This document shows, piece after piece, positions 1 to 8,609 of a stretch of DNA of 35,244 nucleotides. The position numbers were made by a program, and so were the translations under genes. How positions within the stretch are numbered: position 1 is the stretch's first letter; every line of letters begins with the position of its first letter. Below the pieces are notes generated by a model. The model was not told the DNA's origin and ran no database searches. It saw nothing but the letters and a program-made list of their open reading frames with translations. Source of the stretch: an uncultured Clostridia bacterium. GTDB lineage: Bacteria > Bacillota > Clostridia > Christensenellales > CAG-138. The stretch lies in the NCBI GenBank assembly GCA_946631895.1, contig CAMPAN010000010.1, positions 1-35,244 of the forward strand, given 5' to 3'.

Positions 1-55
1 GGACTTAAAATCCGTCGGGGAAACCTTGCGGGTTCAAATCCCGCCAATCGCACCA
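1..55 (+). tRNA. tRNA-Leu(TAA), 3' part only (truncated by window start)
   Basis: Anticodon loop cTTAAaa, long variable arm, T-loop GGTTCAAATCC and 3' CCA; 5' half is outside the window. Confidence 0.8.
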
Positions 56-56
56 A

Positions 57-90
57 AACCGGATCGTCCCTTGCGGGCGATCCGGTTTTG
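57..90 (+). terminator. Rho-independent terminator after tRNA-Leu
   Basis: AACCGGATCGtcccttgcgggCGATCCGGTT hairpin followed by T-rich tract. Confidence 0.75.
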
Positions 91-218
91 GTTATGCTGT
101 GATCAGGAGGGATTTGACGAACGTCCGCAAAAAATAAACCCTGCCGATCGACGTCGACAGGATTTATGCTCTGTGTAAACAGCGTACAAACGCAGCATGC
201 TGCAGACGGGCCTGTCCC

Positions 219-1223
219 TTATCCCATATACTTTGCAAAGTCTATGGGCGCGGTCAGCGCATACTCCGACTCGTCCAGACAGGCCTGAATCGCGTTTGTG
301 TCGGTTCCTGCTTTTTTCAGGTCCTCCACTCTCGTGTACCACAGCGGTTTCAGGCAGCGATACAGCATCAGCGCCGTATTCTTTTCGGTATCCGAAAACC
401 GATAATACGCGGAAGCGATCCTCAACGCTTCACAGATCCCGGAAACGCCGTTGCTTTCCCGCATCAGGTAGTTCAGAAAGACGTCCCTGCCGCAGAGATT
501 GAAGTCATACACGCCGACGAATCTGCCCTCATCGTCCAGCAGAATATTGGACGCATTGAGATCGGCCTGAAAAACGGAGGTCGGAAGCGTTTTATAAACC
601 GGTTTGAGCGCGGTTCTGTTCTCTGTCCACAGGCGCCAGATCCTTTCCGTCTGTTCCCTGAATCCTTCCGGAAGCGTATCCGCGTATTCCTTCCATGCCA
701 TAGCATTGTCAAGCACTTCGTCTCTCTTGTCGCCGGGGCAGAATGTTTCAAACAGGCAGTATGCCGAAGGATACTCCGTATAATCGAAATACTGCGCCGC
801 TACCCTTGCCGTCATCCGCCAGATGTCCTGCTTATACCGGTCATACAGCGCTTCGTCCTGCCCGAAGTCCTCCGAAAAGCGGTCTTCGGCAGGATGGAAC
901 GGCGCAAATTCTTCGGCATGCGCCGCGCATCTGTGTCCTTCGTAATCCACGATAGGGAAATCGCCCGCTTTGCTCCCGAAGATCCTCGGGCAGCAGTAAC
1001 CGAGTTTCCGATACTCCTCCACGGTTCTCTGCCAGACGGCGATCTTTTCGGGGAATGTAAAATCGTTATCGGCAAGTTTCAATACGACCTTGCCTGCCGA
1101 TGCCATTTCGACGATAAAGGTTGCTCTGAAATCCGCGTCGTCCAGGCTCGTATCGATCCGTTGAACGGCGACCGGCGTATCGTCGAAGAACAGTAACAGA
1201 ATGTTTTCGATCTCATGATCCAT
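219..1223 (-). CDS. Aminoglycoside phosphotransferase (APH)-like / phosphotransferase family protein
   Basis: 334 aa ORF with Brenner-like motif FQADLNASNILLDDEGRFVGVYDFNLCGRD; promoter TTGATG-17-TATAAT on minus strand. Confidence 0.7.
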   Translation of the reverse strand: MDHEIENILLLFFDDTPVAVQRIDTSLDDADFRATFIVEMASAGKVVLKLADNDFTFPEKIAVWQRTVEEYRKLGYCCPRIFGSKAGDFPIVDYEGHRCAAHAEEFAPFHPAEDRFSEDFGQDEALYDRYKQDIWRMTARVAAQYFDYTEYPSAYCLFETFCPGDKRDEVLDNAMAWKEYADTLPEGFREQTERIWRLWTENRTALKPVYKTLPTSVFQADLNASNILLDDEGRFVGVYDFNLCGRDVFLNYLMRESNGVSGICEALRIASAYYRFSDTEKNTALMLYRCLKPLWYTRVEDLKKAGTDTNAIQACLDESEYALTAPIDFAKYMG

Positions 1224-1258
1224 ACGTTTTCCCTCGCGCTGCTTGTATGATTGCGCTG

Positions 1259-1287
1259 ATTATACCATATCCTTTTGCGTGCATCAA
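1259..1287 (-). promoter_or_regulatory. Sigma-A-like promoter for phosphotransferase gene
   Basis: Minus strand TTGATG (1287-1282), 17 nt spacer, TATAAT (1264-1259). Confidence 0.6.
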
Positions 1288-1292
1288 TGCAG

Positions 1293-1328
1293 AAAACCTC
1301 TTTTGTCCCGAAAGGCAAAAGAGGTTTT
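1293..1328 (-). terminator. Terminator downstream of tRNA-Val
   Basis: AAAACCTCTTTTGtcccgaaaggCAAAAGAGGTTTT hairpin. Confidence 0.75.
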
Positions 1329-1330
1329 AC

Positions 1331-1407
1331 TGGTGGGGATGTAGGGGCTCGAACCCTAGACCTCTGCGATGTGAACACAGCGCTCTGACCAGCTGAGCTA
1401 CATCCCC
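1331..1407 (-). tRNA. tRNA-Val(CAC)
   Basis: Reverse complement GGGGATGTAGCTCAGCTGG...CTGTG-TTCACAT-CGCAG...GGTTCGAGCCCC...ACCA; anticodon CAC, encoded CCA. Confidence 0.93.
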
Positions 1408-1417
1408 GTGCCCGATT

Positions 1418-1446
1418 ATTATACAAAACGAACGTCGGAATGTCAA
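1418..1446 (-). promoter_or_regulatory. Consensus promoter for tRNA-Val
   Basis: Minus strand TTGACA-17 nt-TATAAT just upstream of the tRNA. Confidence 0.8.
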
Positions 1447-1475
1447 TACCGATTTTTCCGGTTTGCACAGCCGGT

Positions 1476-2081
1476 CTACAGCGAGAGGATCGCGCCGAGC
1501 GCGCCGCCCGCAAGGATGAAAAACAGCGGGTGGATCTTCGCGGTCTTTTTGAAGAATGCGAAGAACAGGAACACGCCGTAGATGCCGAGCTTCAGAAGCG
1601 TCAGCCGATCCGCAGAAAAGCGGAACTGCAGGAAGTTCGCTTTCACGCCGATCGCCACGAGCAGCAGTGAAAAGCCCGCCGCCGTGATGAGTCCGATCGC
1701 CGCCGGACGCAGCGCTTTGAAGAGGCTCTGGACGAGGTAGGAATTGTAATACTTTTTGATCGCCTTAGCGATCAGCACGATGATGATGACCGACGGCGTG
1801 ACCAGCCCGATCGTGGCAAGGATGCCGCCGGGGATCCCCGCGACATGATACCCCACGTACGTCGCCGCGTTGACGCCGATCGGACCCGGCGTCGATTCCG
1901 CGATCGCGATGATGTTGGCAAGCTCCGCCTCGGTGATCCAGCCGTATGCCGCGCCCATGTCGCGGATGAACGGTACGGTGGCAAGCCCGCCGCCGACCGC
2001 AAAGAGTCCCGTCTTGAAGAATTCGAGAAACAGCAGCAGGAGGTTCCGAAGATACATCAGCATTTTTTGAGCCCTCCCCAC
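1476..2081 (-). CDS. Chromate transporter, short-chain (single CHR domain)
   Basis: Membrane protein with FFKTGLFAVGGGLATVPFIRD and AIAESTPGPIGVNAATYVGY CHR-type motifs; true start likely the internal MLMYLRN, still overlapping the upstream gene. Confidence 0.88.
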   Translation of the reverse strand: MGRAQKMLMYLRNLLLLFLEFFKTGLFAVGGGLATVPFIRDMGAAYGWITEAELANIIAIAESTPGPIGVNAATYVGYHVAGIPGGILATIGLVTPSVIIIVLIAKAIKKYYNSYLVQSLFKALRPAAIGLITAAGFSLLLVAIGVKANFLQFRFSADRLTLLKLGIYGVFLFFAFFKKTAKIHPLFFILAGGALGAILSL

Positions 2082-2590
2082 GCAAGTCCCGTGATCGCCG
2101 CGCCGAGCACGATGAACACCGGCGAAACGCCGCCGACCGCCACGAACAGGAACGCCAGGAGAAAGAGCACGAAGGTCGTGACGTTCGTAACGCTCTTTCT
2201 GAACAGCTTATAGACCGACGCCGTGATGAGCGCGCAGACCGCAAGGCGGATCCCCGCGAAGATGTGCTCGACGATCTCGTACTCCATCAGCGGTTTCAGC
2301 ACCGCCGCGATCAGGATAATGAGGATCGTCGGCACCGTGATGACGCCGAGCGTCGCCACGATCGAGCCGATGAGCTTCCGCACCTTATAGCCGACGAACG
2401 TCGCGGTGTTGACCGCGATGACGCCCGGAGTGCACTGCGCAACCGCCATATAGTCGGTCAGTTCGTCTTCCGTGATGATCCCGTTCCGTTCGACCAGCTC
2501 GCGGATCAAAAGCGGCAGCATGGAGTAGCCGCCCCCGATCATCAGCGAACCGATCTTCAGAAACATCAGATACAGCTTGAAAAGGCTCAT
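2057..2590 (-). CDS. Chromate transporter, short-chain (partner subunit)
   Basis: 177 aa; FLKIGSLMIGGGYSMLPLL and AVAQCTPGVIAVNTATFVGY motifs; overlaps both neighbours. Confidence 0.88.
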   Translation of the reverse strand: MSLFKLYLMFLKIGSLMIGGGYSMLPLLIRELVERNGIITEDELTDYMAVAQCTPGVIAVNTATFVGYKVRKLIGSIVATLGVITVPTILIILIAAVLKPLMEYEIVEHIFAGIRLAVCALITASVYKLFRKSVTNVTTFVLFLLAFLFVAVGGVSPVFIVLGAAITGLAWGGLKKC

Positions 2591-3921
2591 TCGATCCCCC
2601 CCGTATATCCCGCAACGAATGCGAAGAAGTATGCAACCCAGCCCGCGGCAAGCAGCAGCGTGACGATTGCGTCGACCCAGCGCTTTCTGATCCGGACGGC
2701 AAGCGCGATTCCGAACGGCGCCGTCATCGTAATGATCCGGGCGGCGTCCGACGTGCGTCCCACGGCGACAAGCATCGGCAGCGTCACCGCCATCAGCAGC
2801 GTATACGAACCCGGAATCGCGTCCACCGAAAGCAGCAGCATGACAATTCCGAAAACCAGATATACCGCTTCCGTCAGGTACGTTCCCGCAAGGATCGCGC
2901 CGGAATGGTTCCCGACGATCAGCGTCTGATCGAAGGCGGCGTCCGTAAAGCGGAACAGATCGCTCATGCCGACGATGTTCGATCCGACCGACGCGCGATA
3001 GAGCGAGTACGGATCGCCGAAGCGCAGTAGCGCGTACAGCAGCACCAGTACGATGCCGACGGGGATCAGCAGCATGGAAAGGACGTTACCCGCCTGTCTC
3101 CAGCCGTACCCCTTCCCCCGCTCGCGGTCAAACCGCGCGTTGCCGATCAGATACGAGACATAGGCAAAGACGATCGGGAAGAACAGGAGCACGCCCTGCG
3201 CGCTCGTCAGAACCGCAAGCATTGCGAACAGGTTTGCGAGCGGGAACATGCGCTTTCTCAGGAACAGCAGACAGAGGATCGAAAACAGCAGAAAGAGTCC
3301 GTCCGGCACGGTTGCCATCAGCACGAGCGAAAACGGCATCAGCAGAAAATACCGGACCGAGCGGCGCGCGGTCTTGCGGTCGTAATCCTGCTGCACCAGA
3401 TAGTACAGCGCGACCACGGCGAGCGCCGTGAAGAAATACGAGCCGAGGAAGCGCGCGTGGTTGAAGTTCAGCGTGAAGATCCAGAAGATGTACGACAGAT
3501 ACCCGTAAAGCGGGAACGCCGCCTCCGGATGGTAGAAGTCGAGCCAGAGCCGCTGGATCTCAAAGAACGTCCCGGTGTATCCGAACAGGCGGAAGTGGAC
3601 GATGTAGGTCAGCGGAAACTCCAGAAGCCGCACCGCCAGAATGAGCAGGAACAGCTTGAACAGCTCGCGCGTTCCGCAGCGCCGGAACGTTCGGTCGCCC
3701 TCGCGCTTCAGGCGCTGCTCCTCCTCCCCCATCGCCGCCGAGGACAGCACGGGGATCACGCGGATGCACGCTGCGCCGAACAGCACGGTCAGAAGCGCCG
3801 AAACGGCGATCGTCTCCCAGTAGCGCGGCATGTCGGCATACAGCGAAAGGCCGTACAGGAAAGCGAGTACGGCCAGTATGGTGATCTGTATGCAGAGGTT
3901 GAAGATGTTTCTTCTTCGCAC
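2587..3921 (-). CDS. Multi-pass membrane protein, PIG-V-like / GT-C mannosyltransferase-like
   Basis: 444 aa with many TM segments; FPLYGYLSYIFW, FLLMPFSLVLMATVPDGLFLLFS reminiscent of PIG-V/GT-C proteins. Confidence 0.6.
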   Translation of the reverse strand: MRRRNIFNLCIQITILAVLAFLYGLSLYADMPRYWETIAVSALLTVLFGAACIRVIPVLSSAAMGEEEQRLKREGDRTFRRCGTRELFKLFLLILAVRLLEFPLTYIVHFRLFGYTGTFFEIQRLWLDFYHPEAAFPLYGYLSYIFWIFTLNFNHARFLGSYFFTALAVVALYYLVQQDYDRKTARRSVRYFLLMPFSLVLMATVPDGLFLLFSILCLLFLRKRMFPLANLFAMLAVLTSAQGVLLFFPIVFAYVSYLIGNARFDRERGKGYGWRQAGNVLSMLLIPVGIVLVLLYALLRFGDPYSLYRASVGSNIVGMSDLFRFTDAAFDQTLIVGNHSGAILAGTYLTEAVYLVFGIVMLLLSVDAIPGSYTLLMAVTLPMLVAVGRTSDAARIITMTAPFGIALAVRIRKRWVDAIVTLLLAAGWVAYFFAFVAGYTGGIE

Positions 3922-3924
3922 GGG

Positions 3925-4419
3925 TTATCGCAATGCTTTCGGCTTGCCGAGAATCTCGGAAAACAGTACCCCGCGGACGATATCGTCCGGCTCGAGGCTG
4001 AGCGGCGTACCGCCGGTTATCGCTGCAGCGGATGCGGATCCTTTGCGTTCTTCGGGACGCAGGGCGCAATCGTCATGTTCCGGATGTCCACCGTTCTGCG
4101 CCTTCGGATCGTCGGGACGCAGCGCGCAGAACTCATGTCCCGCGTGCATCTTCTGTGCTTTCTGCGCGGTCTTCGGCTGCACGCGCGCTTCAAGGCGCAC
4201 CCGCTCCTCCGACCGCGGACCTTCCTGTGCGGGCGTCGGAATCCGCACGGAGGGTCTTACCGGCGTCGGAGTCTGCTGCAGCGGCGGGACCGGGGCGGCG
4301 TTCTGCCGCTCCCGCGCCGCACGTGCCTGCGCTTCTTTCTGTTTAGTTGCCGCAGCATTCCTCGTCACGGCAATGACGATACCTATGACGATCAGCGGAA
4401 GGAGCGCAAAGACAGGCAT
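3925..4419 (-). CDS. Hypothetical single-pass membrane protein with duplicated H-x-x-CALRP motif
   Basis: N-terminal TM (FALLPLIVIGIVIAV), Pro/Gln/Ala-rich linker, two CALRP motifs, C-terminal DDIVRGVLFSEILGKPKALR; tightly packed between floA and the GT gene. Confidence 0.7.
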   Translation of the reverse strand: MPVFALLPLIVIGIVIAVTRNAAATKQKEAQARAARERQNAAPVPPLQQTPTPVRPSVRIPTPAQEGPRSEERVRLEARVQPKTAQKAQKMHAGHEFCALRPDDPKAQNGGHPEHDDCALRPEERKGSASAAAITGGTPLSLEPDDIVRGVLFSEILGKPKALR

Positions 4420-4422
4420 GGT

Positions 4423-5430
4423 TTAATGTCCTTTCTTATCCGTTACGGGGGCTGCCGACTTGCCGATGGCGTTGCGCATCTCGGTGTCGGACATCACGTT
4501 CTTCATGTTGTAGTAATCCATGACGCCGAGCTTGCCCTCTCTTAATGCTGCGGAAATCGCCTGCGGGACCTCTGCCTCCGCCTCGATGACACGGGCGCGC
4601 ATGCGCTGGACCTCTGCGACGTTCTCCTGCTCCTGCGCGACTGCCATGGCGCGGCGTTCCTCCGCCTTTGCCTGCGCGATGCGCTTGTCGGCTTCCGCCT
4701 GGTCGATCTGCAGCTGCGCGCCGACGTTTCTGCCGACGTCTACGTCTGCGATGTCGATGGAAAGGATCTCGAACGCGGTGCCCGCGTCAAGGCCCTTCGA
4801 AAGCACGGTGCGGGAGATGGAGTCCGGATTCTCGAGAACTTCCTTGTGGCTGGACGCCGAACCGACGGTGGTGACGATGCCCTCGCCGACACGCGCGATG
4901 ATCGTTTCCTCGCCCGCGCCGCCGACCAGACGGTCGATGTTTGCACGGACCGTGACCTTCGCCTTTGCGCGAAGCTCGATGCCGTCCATTGCGACCGCCG
5001 CGATGATCGGGGTTTCGATGACCTTCGGGTTGACGCTCATCTGAACCGCGTTCAGAACGTCGCGTCCTGCAAGGTCGATCGCGCAGGAGCGCTCAAAGTC
5101 CAGCGGAATGCCGGCGCGCTGCGCGGCGATCAGAGAGTCGACCACGCGGTTCACGCTTGCCTTGCCGCTCATTTTGCCGCCCTTTGCAAGATAGTGCGCT
5201 TCGAGTTTGTTCATCGGGATCTTGAGACCCGCTTTGGTTGCCTTGATCATCGGGTTCACGATGTCCGCGGCGTTGACCTTGCGGATCCGCATGCCGACGA
5301 GCTGGAACAGTCCGATCTTGACGCCGGACGCGCTTGCGGAGATCCACAGACCGAGCGGCACGAACGAGAAGAAGATGATCAGAAACACGACGACTGCCGC
5401 GCCGATGATCCAGGGAATGAACATTTCCAT
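4423..5430 (-). CDS. floA: Flotillin-like protein FloA (UPF0365/YqfA family)
   Basis: 335 aa; N-terminal hairpin [24 protein letters not shown], Ala/Glu-rich coiled coil ([35 protein letters not shown]). Confidence 0.93.
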   Translation of the reverse strand: MEMFIPWIIGAAVVVFLIIFFSFVPLGLWISASASGVKIGLFQLVGMRIRKVNAADIVNPMIKATKAGLKIPMNKLEAHYLAKGGKMSGKASVNRVVDSLIAAQRAGIPLDFERSCAIDLAGRDVLNAVQMSVNPKVIETPIIAAVAMDGIELRAKAKVTVRANIDRLVGGAGEETIIARVGEGIVTTVGSASSHKEVLENPDSISRTVLSKGLDAGTAFEILSIDIADVDVGRNVGAQLQIDQAEADKRIAQAKAEERRAMAVAQEQENVAEVQRMRARVIEAEAEVPQAISAALREGKLGVMDYYNMKNVMSDTEMRNAIGKSAAPVTDKKGH

Positions 5431-5443
5431 AAGTTTCCTCCTG

Positions 5444-5650
5444 TTATTGTTTTAATAGCTGCAAAAGTTTCAAAACGCCCGTGATGAGCAGAATCGCTGC
5501 GGGGATCGCAACGACGAGCGCGATCCATTGTCTGCGAACGGTTTTCGGCGGTGCGGAATCCGGCGGTTCGGAAGCCTCCGGCTTTATGACGCCGCACTTC
5601 GGGCACACGTCCGTCGTGTACAGCACGCCGCATTTTTTACAATACTTCAT
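5444..5650 (-). CDS. Small zinc-ribbon membrane protein
   Basis: 68 aa; N-terminal [18 protein letters not shown] zinc ribbon plus C-terminal TM. Confidence 0.7.
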   Translation of the reverse strand: MKYCKKCGVLYTTDVCPKCGVIKPEASEPPDSAPPKTVRRQWIALVVAIPAAILLITGVLKLLQLLKQ

Positions 5651-6168
5651 TGCACCGTGATCTTGGTACCGTCCACCTTCAGCACCGTGATCTCGCTGTC
5701 ACGGTCGATGAAGGTCGCCTGCGTCTCGACCGAATACCGCTGTCCGTCGATGACGGCGATCCCGCTCGGACGAAGCGGCGTCAGCGTTTTGCCGGTCCTG
5801 CCGATCAGATGCTCCAGAGATCCGGACGAGGGCTTCACCGCCTCCGCTTCGATCCGGTCCTTCAGAACGATCGGCGAGCGGAACAACAGTCCTTTCTTCA
5901 TGGATTTCATAAAGACAATGACCAGTGCAATCAGGATCGCGCCGAGAACGGCTGTCACGAGGATTGCGGTCAGCGGTTTTGCGGTTAAGAACTGGATCAC
6001 GCAGACAGCGATCAGGCACAGAACGCCGCAGATGCCGGAAACGCCGAAGCCCGGCATGAAGAGCTCCGCGATCAGGAACGCAAGCCCGAGGATGCTCAAA
6101 ATCAGGCACGGCACCCATAACGCGCCGAATACTGCTTCCATTCGATTTCCTCCCGTTTCTTTTTTCAA
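5647..6168 (-). CDS. NfeD family membrane protein
   Basis: 173 aa; TM segments then OB-like domain LIGRTGKTLTPLRPSGIAVIDGQRYSVETQATFIDRDSEITVLKVDG; linked to floA. Confidence 0.88.
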   Translation of the reverse strand: MKKETGGNRMEAVFGALWVPCLILSILGLAFLIAELFMPGFGVSGICGVLCLIAVCVIQFLTAKPLTAILVTAVLGAILIALVIVFMKSMKKGLLFRSPIVLKDRIEAEAVKPSSGSLEHLIGRTGKTLTPLRPSGIAVIDGQRYSVETQATFIDRDSEITVLKVDGTKITVQ

Positions 6169-6213
6169 GCATAGTATAGCATAACGGCGCTGTGAATAAA
6201 AGTGTTTTTTTAT

Positions 6214-6242
6214 TTGTTATCTGCGTCTATTTATGCTATAAT
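6214..6242 (+). promoter_or_regulatory. Promoter for CDF transporter
   Basis: TTGTTA-17-TATAAT upstream of ATG at 6265. Confidence 0.6.
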
Positions 6243-6264
6243 GCGGAAATAAGAGGTTATATTT

Positions 6265-7452
6265 ATGATTCGTCTTCTTGCAAAGCTGCTGATCCGCGAA
6301 AAACCGTCCGATCCGCCGGAGCGCGTACGCGCCGCATACGGCGTGCTTTCCGGCTGCTTCGGGATCTTTCTGAATCTCGTGCTGTTTACTCTGAAGCTCG
6401 TATTCGGGCTCATTGCGCACGCGGTTTCGCTGACCGCCGACGCATTCAACAACCTCGGCGACGCAGGCTCCTCGGTCATTTCGCTGATCGGCTTCCGGCT
6501 CGCCGCGAAAAAGCCGGACCGCGATCATCCGTACGGTCACGGACGGATCGAGTATGTTGCGGGGCTGCTCGTTTCGATCGCGATCCTGCTCATGGGCTGG
6601 TCGCTGTTCCGTAACGCGCTCGGCGTCATCCTCCACGGCGGAGAACCTGCCTATACGGAGCATTTTGTGCCTTCCGTGTGCATCATGGCGGGCGCGATCC
6701 TCGTGAAACTCTACATGTTTTATTATAACCGCGCGCTCGCGAAACGATTCCGTTCGCCTGCGCTGAATGCGGTGTCGTTTGACAGCCTCAGCGATACGGC
6801 GGCGACGACCGCGGTACTCATCTCCGCGCTTGTCACACACTTTGTGAAGCTGCCCGAATGGGTGCGTCCGGACGCGTGGTGCGGACTGCTCGTCTCCCTG
6901 TTCATTCTGTATACCGGATTGAAGTCCGTCCGCGAGACGGTCGCTCCGCTTCTGGGCAAGCGTCCCGATCCCGCTTTTACGGAAGCGATCGAACGCGCGA
7001 CGCTGTCCTTTGAGGGCATCGGCGGCGTGCACGACGTCATCGTACACGATTACGGTCCCGGGCGCGTCTTCGTTTCGCTGCACGCGGAGGTTCCCGCAAA
7101 CGGCGATATCTGTGAGATCCACGACGTCATCGACAACGCGGAAAAGTATCTGTCCGAGCAGTTCCGCGCAAACGTGACGATCCACATGGATCCGATCATC
7201 ACCGACGATCCGCTCAGCGCGCGCCTGAAAGAACAGACGGCAAAGATCCTTTCCGGGATCGATCCCTCGCTCTCGATGCACGATTTTCGCGTGACGCGCT
7301 CGCCCGACGGCAGCACGCTGCTCTTTGACGTCGCCGTCCCGTTCGCCTGCCCGATGACGGACGAAGCGCTCTCCGGACAGATCCTCTCCGCGATCGAATC
7401 GCAGCTCCCCGGCTGCCGCGCAGATATTACCGTCGAGCGCACCGAAGGCTGA
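6265..7452 (+). CDS. Cation diffusion facilitator (CDF) family transporter
   Basis: 395 aa; SLTADAFNNLGDAGSSVISLIGFRLAAKKPDRDHPYGHGRIEYVAGL is the canonical CDF motif. Confidence 0.93.
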   Translation: MIRLLAKLLIREKPSDPPERVRAAYGVLSGCFGIFLNLVLFTLKLVFGLIAHAVSLTADAFNNLGDAGSSVISLIGFRLAAKKPDRDHPYGHGRIEYVAGLLVSIAILLMGWSLFRNALGVILHGGEPAYTEHFVPSVCIMAGAILVKLYMFYYNRALAKRFRSPALNAVSFDSLSDTAATTAVLISALVTHFVKLPEWVRPDAWCGLLVSLFILYTGLKSVRETVAPLLGKRPDPAFTEAIERATLSFEGIGGVHDVIVHDYGPGRVFVSLHAEVPANGDICEIHDVIDNAEKYLSEQFRANVTIHMDPIITDDPLSARLKEQTAKILSGIDPSLSMHDFRVTRSPDGSTLLFDVAVPFACPMTDEALSGQILSAIESQLPGCRADITVERTEG

Positions 7453-7456
7453 TCTG

Positions 7457-7485
7457 TAGACAACCGTGTCGTATCATGCTATACT
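7457..7485 (+). promoter_or_regulatory. Promoter for phosphodiester glycosidase operon
   Basis: TAGACA-17-TATACT. Confidence 0.5.
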
Positions 7486-7517
7486 GATTTTAATCTGCAC
7501 ATCAAAGGTGTTTTGAC

Positions 7518-8609
7518 ATGCGTAAAACCGTCCTCTGTATTCTGCTTACGGCATTTGTATTCTGTACCGCCTGTTTGCCGTCCGGTCAGCCGGAAGGCGA
7601 CGCCGTCTCTCCCGCTTCGCCCGTACCGGCGCCGCTGACGACTGCAGCGCCCGTTTCGGAAGCGGAAACCGTGTCGATACAGACGGTCGCGCCCGTTTCG
7701 GAAGCGGTGACGCTGCCGCCGGTGCCTACCCTCTCTCCCACACCCGAACCGACGCCGACGCCGACGCCGGAGCCGACCGCCGTTCCGGAACGAATCGGCG
7801 TTATTCGCTATGCGCTTACGGATCTTTTTTCCGAACCGGTCGTCGATACCGACGATACCTATCGCGACGGGCATCACTGCATCACCGTGACCCGTACCGA
7901 AACAACGGAACGCACCGGTAAATCCCTGGTCTATTTTGTCGTCGATATCTATGTCGAACATGCCGAAAGCATCATGCGCGCCGTCGGTGGAAAGAGCTTC
8001 CAGCAGCTCTCCGCAAAGCCCATGGAGACGTTCGCCGCCGAAACCAACGCCGTCGTTGCCATGTCCGGAGACTACTGCACGCCGAAGGACCGCGCATACG
8101 TCGTCGTCAACGGCGAGGTCGTGTTCCAGTCCGCAAAATTCCGGTACGATCTCTGCGCGCTCTTCCGCGACGGGACGGTCATCACGTATGCGCCGAACGA
8201 GATCCAGCCGTCGTTCCTTGAGGCGAAAGGCGTCTGGCAGACGTGGAACTTCGGACCGATGCTTCTCGATAAAGACGGGGAACCCATGAAGAAGTTCAAC
8301 ATGCCGGATCACATCGACGGTCCGAATCCGCGCGCCGCGTTCGGCTACTATGAACCGGGGCATTACTGCTTCGTGCTGGTCGATGGGCGGCAGAACGGAT
8401 ATTCGGTCGGGTTGTCGCTTGCCGAGCTGTCGCTTCTGATGAAAGACCTCGGCTGTACCGCCGCATACAATCTGGACGGCGGGATCTCGGCGCAGCTCGC
8501 GTGGCACGCAAAGCGCATCAATCATCCCGGCAAGAATCGTTCCATTGTCGATATCGTGTATGTTCCGTACCCGACGGATGCGCCTTCGGAGGAGACTGAC
8601 GAGCCATGA
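7518..8609 (+). CDS. Phosphodiester glycosidase (NAGPA-type) family lipoprotein
   Basis: Signal peptide with lipobox-like FCTAC, Thr/Pro linker, NAVVAMSGDYC, NPRAAFGYYEPGHYCFVLVDGR, CTAAYNLDGGISAQLAW motifs. Confidence 0.83.
   Translation: MRKTVLCILLTAFVFCTACLPSGQPEGDAVSPASPVPAPLTTAAPVSEAETVSIQTVAPVSEAVTLPPVPTLSPTPEPTPTPTPEPTAVPERIGVIRYALTDLFSEPVVDTDDTYRDGHHCITVTRTETTERTGKSLVYFVVDIYVEHAESIMRAVGGKSFQQLSAKPMETFAAETNAVVAMSGDYCTPKDRAYVVVNGEVVFQSAKFRYDLCALFRDGTVITYAPNEIQPSFLEAKGVWQTWNFGPMLLDKDGEPMKKFNMPDHIDGPNPRAAFGYYEPGHYCFVLVDGRQNGYSVGLSLAELSLLMKDLGCTAAYNLDGGISAQLAWHAKRINHPGKNRSIVDIVYVPYPTDAPSEETDEP

Noticed and set aside
2057-2081. Frameshifted single chromate transporter gene
   Set aside because: Two short-chain CHR genes in tandem with overlap are a normal architecture; both have intact N-terminal motifs.
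7735-7780. Microsatellite / phase-variation tract (ccgacgccgacgccgac)
   Set aside because: Short Pro-Thr linker coding repeat; too imperfect to argue for phase variation.
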